Shown one piece after another: positions 36,196 through 40,550 of a stretch of DNA of 40,550 nt. Position 1 is the stretch's first letter. Each line of letters opens with the position of its first letter. Source of the DNA: a virus; the IMG/VR virus record IMGVR_UViG_3300044675_000560, positions 1 through 40,550 of that record. One strand, 5' to 3'. The translations under genes and the position numbers were made by a program. Below the pieces are notes generated by a model, which made no database searches, had not been told where the DNA came from, and saw nothing but the letters and a program-made list of their open reading frames with translations.

Positions 36196-37974
36196 TTATC
36201 CCCTAGTTGTTACTCGTCCCGATGCCTTGCCACTACCACTGAGGGTAGATAAAATTGTTTGGATATCTGGTGCTGGTGCCGCTGGCGCCATACCCATTCC
36301 TGCTTCTGGTGGAAGGCCTCCTGCTGGAGCCGCGCCTGGAACAGGGGACGGCTGCTCAACAGGGGAAGGTGCAGCCCCAACAGGAGGAACTGGTTGCTCT
36401 GGAGCAAACGCTTCTGCAACGGCATCTTCAAGAGTTGTACCCTTTTGACGTGCAGTAATTACTCCCGCAATCTTAGTTACAATAGATGCTGGGTCTCCAC
36501 CTGATGTAGCCATTGCTGGGATAGCCTGAGCCATCGCAGTAATACCACCAAGAAGTGATGCACGCATACTTTCAATTTCAATCTTTTCAAGTTCTTGTGT
36601 GACGTTTACCGTAAATGGTAGTTCACGCATAGCCATATCCTTAGAGATAAGACCGCCACCTAGAGCCTGTAACATAAAGATAAGTCCCTGTGCTGGGTTA
36701 AGACCAGCAAGCATACCATAACGAACATCAGCAGAGAAATCTCCCTTGATGTCTCTTGATGGCTTGTATGTAATCTCGTATGGAGAACCAGAATCTACAC
36801 CACGAATGGTCTTCTCTTCTGGATACATCTTCTCATCAATTTCAAAACACATGCTGATTACATCACGTAGTGATGAAGCAAAGATTGCCTGTGCTGACTT
36901 GACCTGTGTATCAAATGCACCCATGAGTGCTTGTACGCCTTGGCCAGTAACGATGCTTGCATCGATGTTACCAGAACGTCCTTCTGGATAACGAGTACCT
37001 GCACGAAGTTCTTGATTAAGAAGTTGTGATTCTGTGAATGCGCCTTGTGGAATGTTTAATTCGACACGACGAACGCCAGCAGGGTTGGCGGTACGAATAA
37101 CCGCATCACCACCCAACTGGAGTTCTTGTACGTCTTGAGGTAATACAATTGGTGCTTGAACACTTTTCTCTGCTGCTTCCATTGCCAATAAGGCGAAACG
37201 GTTGCGGAGAAGTTGGATACCTAATACGTCGTCGAATTGTCCACGCAGTTCACCATCAATGGATGGCTTACGCGCCACGACAACCATCATCTTACCAAGG
37301 GGATTAGCCGCGTAAGATAAAACTAAATTCTTTTTTGTTGGCAAGTAGATAAGTGATTGGTCTTTATCGTAGTACCGAATCATTTCTACCTGTGAGTACA
37401 AGTCCTGCTTGTAGCCATTAGCGCCAAGTAGTTCTCGTTCAAACTCTGGGAACTGTGAAACAAGTTCACCAAGAGTCATTATATATCGTTTAGCAAATGC
37501 AACGCAGCGTCCATAGCGGTCAAATTCTGGGTAGGCCCCAATCGGATTTTCTATGCGGATACGCGGCATCTTTGCTTCTTCGTCCAATTCAATCATGAAC
37601 GGAACGAAACCATATGTTAGATACCAGTCTGCACCTGAGTACATCTGTACTGATAGGTCAGAGTGTGAAAAGTAATTTGATGCAATACGAGTACGCTTAT
37701 CAGCGAATGCTCGAGCCTTATCGCTAACAGAGTTAGCAGCAGAACAGTTAACTGCAGGAAGTGGAGCCATAACCTCTGAGAGGTCGCGTGCTACTACATC
37801 GATGAAGTTAGCAACTACGTTGGCATCTACGCCGTCTGGGAAGAAGTCAGGGTAAACCTGTGAGATTTGACCCTTACGGACAGCAAGGACATCCTGGTTG
37901 CGAGCATCGCGCTCACTGTTGCGGTAGCGTAGCGCTTCAACGCGTGCTGCTACCTGTTCCATTGATAATGCCAT
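36196..37974 (-). CDS. Portal protein
   Basis: The ATG at 37974 (MALSMEQVAARVEALRYRNSE; AGGAT upstream) is preferred over the longer frame to 38022. The 592-aa product shows the podovirus/SPP1-type portal layout: an N-terminal wing (DFFPDGVDANVVANFIDVVAR), a clip-like beta region (IRIENPIGAYPEFDRYGR), a long helical stem with Q-rich turns, and a Pro/Ala/Gly-rich disordered C-terminus (VPPVGAAPSPVEQPSPVPGA). It follows the terminase gene by 7 nt and forms the packaging vertex. Confidence 0.8.
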   Translation of the reverse strand: MALSMEQVAARVEALRYRNSERDARNQDVLAVRKGQISQVYPDFFPDGVDANVVANFIDVVARDLSEVMAPLPAVNCSAANSVSDKARAFADKRTRIASNYFSHSDLSVQMYSGADWYLTYGFVPFMIELDEEAKMPRIRIENPIGAYPEFDRYGRCVAFAKRYIMTLGELVSQFPEFERELLGANGYKQDLYSQVEMIRYYDKDQSLIYLPTKKNLVLSYAANPLGKMMVVVARKPSIDGELRGQFDDVLGIQLLRNRFALLAMEAAEKSVQAPIVLPQDVQELQLGGDAVIRTANPAGVRRVELNIPQGAFTESQLLNQELRAGTRYPEGRSGNIDASIVTGQGVQALMGAFDTQVKSAQAIFASSLRDVISMCFEIDEKMYPEEKTIRGVDSGSPYEITYKPSRDIKGDFSADVRYGMLAGLNPAQGLIFMLQALGGGLISKDMAMRELPFTVNVTQELEKIEIESMRASLLGGITAMAQAIPAMATSGGDPASIVTKIAGVITARQKGTTLEDAVAEAFAPEQPVPPVGAAPSPVEQPSPVPGAAPAGGLPPEAGMGMAPAAPAPDIQTILSTLSGSGKASGRVTTRG

Positions 37975-37981
37975 TGTTATC

Positions 37982-39847
37982 CTAACTGTATTGTTGTGAC
38001 CATTGGTCAGCAAATGCGTCATCTAGATTGATTGCGAATCTGCGTTCAACCTGTGCGCGAGTTGCCCATCGGTTATTTGCATACTGTGTTGCCTGGCTTG
38101 AGCGCTGCATCATTTCTCTGATACGAATCACAGCAAACCATAAAGCCATAACTACGTCAGTTGGGTTCTTAGTGTCAGGCTTCCAGGTAATGAGTTCTTG
38201 CACTAGGGTCTTCAGACCTTCAGAGCCTTCATTACTTGGTAGTTCAATAATGTTGTTATCCTGGAAACGCCCATCACGGGTGTTACCAAAGAGCGTAGCC
38301 ATAGATGCCACACCAAAAGAAGTGTCCCATTTATTCTTACCTGTAAAGTGAGAATTAAGTTGCGTACCGTAACCTGCTAGGAAGTTACGTAAATTGTCGT
38401 CCAGGGCGTAAGCCTTCTGATGTGCGTTGATTTCGATACGCAATTCTTGCGGGCGGTATTTCTCCACCCAATCTTCAATAAGATTTTGAATCTTAGCAGG
38501 AGTAGGTTCTGTCATATTGACAGCATCTAGAACGTAGATACGCCCATCTGCTCTATTGTAGGTACATACTACAGCACCTGTTGCACCTGCCATAGCAGGG
38601 TCAAGTCCAATAATGGTATAACCCTCAACATGCTGGGGATGTCCTGGAGCACCTGGCTTTAGAGGTCCTCTTTTTCGCATTCCGTTGACTGAGCCAGCCA
38701 CACAGGTTGGAGAGAATATCGAGTCTTCTTGGACGTCTTCTTGTTGGTAGACCATAGCCCATACAGACGGAGCGACCTCAGAGCGACGCTTAAAGAGCGA
38801 GGGTCCGTCCCATTTCGGGTATAATCCATTTTCAAGTACATCGTCCAAATCATTTTCTTGCTGGTCTGTTTCAGGCCAGAGGGTTTGCCAATTCTTAGGC
38901 TTCTCGTCAAACTGTAGTACGGCTGGCATAGCACAGTATGTAAAGGGGGTCTTGCCACCTGTCCACTGTGAGCCATCTCTAATCATCTTGTAGAGGTCAA
39001 TAGATGCTACTCTAGTCCCAACGATGATAAGTTTACCGTGGCGTCCCAAACGGGTTATAACTTCTTTTTGAAGCCACTCAATTTGCTTTTCCCACTCATG
39101 AGCGTTTGAACCCATTACCACGTCGTCAAGAATAATCAGGTCAGCACGTGCTCCGTAAATTTGAGACCCAAAGCCCAATGCTTGAACCGTAGGGTCCTTC
39201 TCGCCAGAGTCACGTCCTGTACCTAGATAAATCATGTCGGCGGACCATTGTGTAGCATCCGCCTTATACCCACCGTTAGGGCCGAAGGCCGTTTGTAGTC
39301 GCATGTAGCCAGGGTGGGAAAGGCGCGTCTTAATAGCGCCTAGGAACTTGCGAGCCATACCCTGGGTTTTAGAAACGATAATTACTCGCGTATTAGGGTT
39401 GGTCACAATCTTGTAGGTTACGTAGTTAGTCGTAATCGTTGTGGACTTAGCGTGCTCGGGTGGCACGTTAATCAGGACACGGTTGGGGTCTCCTGGCTCA
39501 TAAGTCATACCCGAAGGTAGCCAGCGAGGAGTGTTACCCTCAATCAGGTCAATCCAGTCCAGTTGATGGTTAAATAGTTTAGAGCCTAGGAAGGTCTCAG
39601 AGAACTCATGGAAGGGCATATCCTTAAGTTCGGATAAATCAGCCTTAATGCCTTTACCCATAAGACGAGCCTTGTCAGAGGCTTCCTTGAACTCGGGGTT
39701 CTGCATGGACCATTGACGAAAGGCAGTATCCTGACGGTCGACGGCGGCCATGGCGGCGGTGATTGTAGCACCCTGCTCTAGAAGAGCCAGTACTTTAGCC
39801 TGTGCCTCTTCCTTGGTAAAACTCTGTTTTCCTGCTTTTCGACCCAT
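37982..39847 (-). CDS. Terminase large subunit with N-terminal HTH extension
   Basis: The 621-aa product has the packaging ATPase (VPPEHAKST, 128-136; Walker B LIILDDVV, 237-244; a coupling motif GTRVAS near 277) and nuclease (IIGLDPAMAG, D416; later acidic motifs around KWDTSFGVAS and LIDW-type helices). Residues about 14-60 form a helix-turn-helix-like segment (QAKVLALLEQGATITAAMAA...) resembling a small-terminase DNA-binding domain. No separate small subunit gene was found, so the functions may be fused. First gene of the leftward late operon. Confidence 0.9.
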   Translation of the reverse strand: MGRKAGKQSFTKEEAQAKVLALLEQGATITAAMAAVDRQDTAFRQWSMQNPEFKEASDKARLMGKGIKADLSELKDMPFHEFSETFLGSKLFNHQLDWIDLIEGNTPRWLPSGMTYEPGDPNRVLINVPPEHAKSTTITTNYVTYKIVTNPNTRVIIVSKTQGMARKFLGAIKTRLSHPGYMRLQTAFGPNGGYKADATQWSADMIYLGTGRDSGEKDPTVQALGFGSQIYGARADLIILDDVVMGSNAHEWEKQIEWLQKEVITRLGRHGKLIIVGTRVASIDLYKMIRDGSQWTGGKTPFTYCAMPAVLQFDEKPKNWQTLWPETDQQENDLDDVLENGLYPKWDGPSLFKRRSEVAPSVWAMVYQQEDVQEDSIFSPTCVAGSVNGMRKRGPLKPGAPGHPQHVEGYTIIGLDPAMAGATGAVVCTYNRADGRIYVLDAVNMTEPTPAKIQNLIEDWVEKYRPQELRIEINAHQKAYALDDNLRNFLAGYGTQLNSHFTGKNKWDTSFGVASMATLFGNTRDGRFQDNNIIELPSNEGSEGLKTLVQELITWKPDTKNPTDVVMALWFAVIRIREMMQRSSQATQYANNRWATRAQVERRFAINLDDAFADQWSQQYS

Positions 39848-40026
39848 TATATATCCCGTCCAATAACGCAGATTTAACGCCTCTTAGAAACGGCATAACT
39901 GTCCCATTTGTATAAAAAATTCAAAAATTATATTATATATAGGAGGAGCGGAGTCTTAAACGGAGCGACTCCGTATATATTATCTATATACTATAGAAGA
40001 CCCGTTCAAACGGGTCATTTCCGAGT

Positions 40027-40053
40027 GGGTTGGGAAAGTATTTTCCCGAACCC
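40027..40053. repeat. Strong hairpin GGGTTGGGAAA...TTTCCCGAACCC
   Basis: GGGTT plus GGGAAA (40027-40037) pairs with TTTCCC (40042-40047) and AACCC (40049-40053), with a single bulged G. It is the most stable inverted repeat in the region. It could be a terminator for rightward RNA lacking a U-tract, or a DNA structure at an origin or packaging site. Confidence 0.45.
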
Positions 40054-40072
40054 CTGTATACTAAGCGTACGG

Positions 40073-40088
40073 TGTGACGTAGGTCACA
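40073..40088. promoter_or_regulatory. CRP/GlxR-type binding site (TGTGACGTAGGTCACA)
   Basis: Exact match to TGTGA-N6-TCACA and to the actinobacterial GlxR form TGTGANNTANNTCACA, inside an 18-bp perfect inverted repeat (40072-40089). A host cAMP-receptor-type regulator could bind here. TATACT at 40057-40062 lies just upstream, so binding could repress or activate a rightward promoter. Confidence 0.55.
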
Positions 40089-40320
40089 CTATCCGAGGAG
40101 TACTTTAGGTACTCTGAGGGGGGTATTAAATATAACAGAAAATAATTATGGGAGTATATATATACAATACAAAGCGTTTTTAATAAACCTCGGGTCAAAG
40201 ATGCGCATTTATGCGCTTATTGTGCGTGTTATCTATGTGCAGGGGAATCTGTAGTGAGTAACTATCCCCTGCGGGTATTCAATAAATAGATTCCCCCCGT
40301 AATAAATAAATAAATCTTGA

Positions 40321-40350
40321 GCAGATAGATGCGGATAGATGCAGATAGAT
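40321..40350. repeat. Three tandem 10-bp repeats (iteron-like, GCRGATAGAT)
   Basis: GCAGATAGAT, GCGGATAGAT and GCAGATAGAT in direct head-to-tail order, flanked by AT-rich AATAAATA runs on the left and an AGTTGAATCTTCAACT palindrome (40351-40366) on the right. This is the form of initiator-binding iterons, but the set is short. Confidence 0.5.
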
Positions 40351-40379
40351 AGTTGAATCTTCAACTACTTTATCCGCCT

Positions 40380-40397
40380 CTGTCGGCTGGCCGACAG
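40380..40397. promoter_or_regulatory. Palindrome CTGTCGGCTGGCCGACAG, divergent relative of the seven-copy site
   Basis: Perfect 8-bp arms around TG. Its TCGGCTNNCCGA core matches the core of the GTTCGGCTAACCGAAC sites. It may be a variant copy or an independent operator. Confidence 0.4.
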
Positions 40398-40542
40398 GCA
40401 CACGCTCAGCCTCACGCTCACGCGCCCGCCATACACGCTCAAAGAAAGATTGCGCCTATGGTGGAATAAATCGTGTTTATCTGTCATACTTGAGTGCGCC
40501 CGCGGCACATCCGCAACGGGCTCCCAAACGAAAGGCAATAAA

Positions 40543-40550
40543 ATGGCTAC
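40543..40550 (+). CDS. Start of a rightward gene cut by the window end
   Basis: ATGGCTAC at the last eight bases, with GAAAGG 6-7 nt upstream, reads Met-Ala-Thr. Joining it to position 1 continues the frame to a stop at 124. It is either the gene across a circular junction or the 5' end of a gene beyond the window. Confidence 0.45.

Larger units (their letters stand above)
39848..40542. other. Non-coding control region (origin or regulatory hub candidate)
   Basis: About 695 bp between the divergent late (leftward) and early (rightward) arms without a convincing gene. It holds inverted repeats at 39949-39973, 39999-40016, 40027-40053, 40072-40089, 40098-40114, 40203-40216, 40351-40366 and 40380-40397, three tandem 10-bp repeats (40321-40350), three CACGCTCA repeats (40401-40441) and AT-rich tracts with TATA and AATAAATA runs. 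Some inverted repeats could be operators, others RNA hairpins. A weak minus-strand promoter (TTTAAG, 17 bp, TATAAT near 39935-39960) could drive the late operon. Confidence 0.6.

Noticed and set aside
39908-40108. 66-codon rightward ORF in the non-coding hub
   Set aside because: It runs through several inverted repeats, lacks a ribosome binding site, has odd composition and no family resemblance.
40321-40441. CRISPR array
   Set aside because: The repeats are 8-10 bp, directly adjacent or irregular, without unique spacers, and there are no interference genes.

Overview
The window reads as the whole, or nearly the whole, genome of a small tailed phage of an actinobacterium, most likely podovirus-like. 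Host evidence: a WhiB-family Fe-S regulator, a secreted muralytic protein of the actinobacterial SLT/APF-like type, a proteasome-type peptidase in the virion module, and a promoter that places its start site on an ATG (leaderless mRNA). Morphotype evidence: large terminase, portal, an N4-gp56-like major capsid protein and a very large (1664 aa) internal-virion-type protein, with no tape measure, tail-assembly chaperone or major tail tube gene that I recognise. Base composition is moderate to AT-rich. Freshwater actinophages carrying whiB are known from metagenomes; that comparison is from memory and was not searched. A short ORF that starts at 40543 continues in frame into position 1 if the ends are joined, which is consistent with a circular or circularly permuted molecule of 40,550 bp. 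Layout. (1) 1-5540, rightward: a control region of many tiny genes with three near-consensus sigma70 promoters (66-94, 508-536, 1167-1195), a structured leader RNA (541-651), and seven copies of a 16-bp palindrome (consensus GTTCGGYTARCCGAAC), several just upstream of start codons. It also holds a GS-like amidoligase and a class II glutamine amidotransferase, both with Cys-rich zinc domains, WhiB, a lytic-transglycosylase-like protein, an FmdB-type zinc ribbon and a PD-(D/E)XK nuclease. (2) 5452-11192, leftward: replication and expression. In transcription order it encodes a split Cas4/RecB-type nuclease (leaderless start at 11192), a zinc-ribbon protein, a RecA/DnaB-like ATPase, a small gene, a resolvase-like nuclease, a primase split into zinc-finger and TOPRIM ORFs, a DUF1599-like protein, an HNH endonuclease, a metallophosphoesterase and a sigma-like factor. 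No DNA polymerase, integrase or classical repressor was recognised. (3) 11241-11560: a self-contained rightward cassette (own promoter, 50-aa membrane protein, bidirectional terminator) between two leftward operons, so moron-like. (4) 11591-39847, leftward late operon. In transcription order it encodes large terminase, portal, proteasome-like peptidase, internal virion proteins, scaffold, major capsid protein, small basic proteins, tail proteins, a long Ala/Ser/Thr-rich fibre, a modular set of adhesins, a glycosyltransferase, a nozzle-like protein, and lysis genes (TM protein, M15 endolysin, holin-like protein). (5) 39848-40542: about 700 bp of non-coding DNA with at least seven inverted repeats, a perfect CRP/GlxR-type site, tandem 10-bp repeats and AT-rich tracts. 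It lies between the divergent late and early arms and is the best candidate for an origin or control hub. The strongest candidates for new biology are the zinc-decorated amidoligase/amidotransferase pair embedded among start-associated palindromes, the split nuclease whose Fe-S cysteines fall on two polypeptides, the proteasome-type peptidase in the morphogenesis cluster, and the mix-and-match adhesin cassette.
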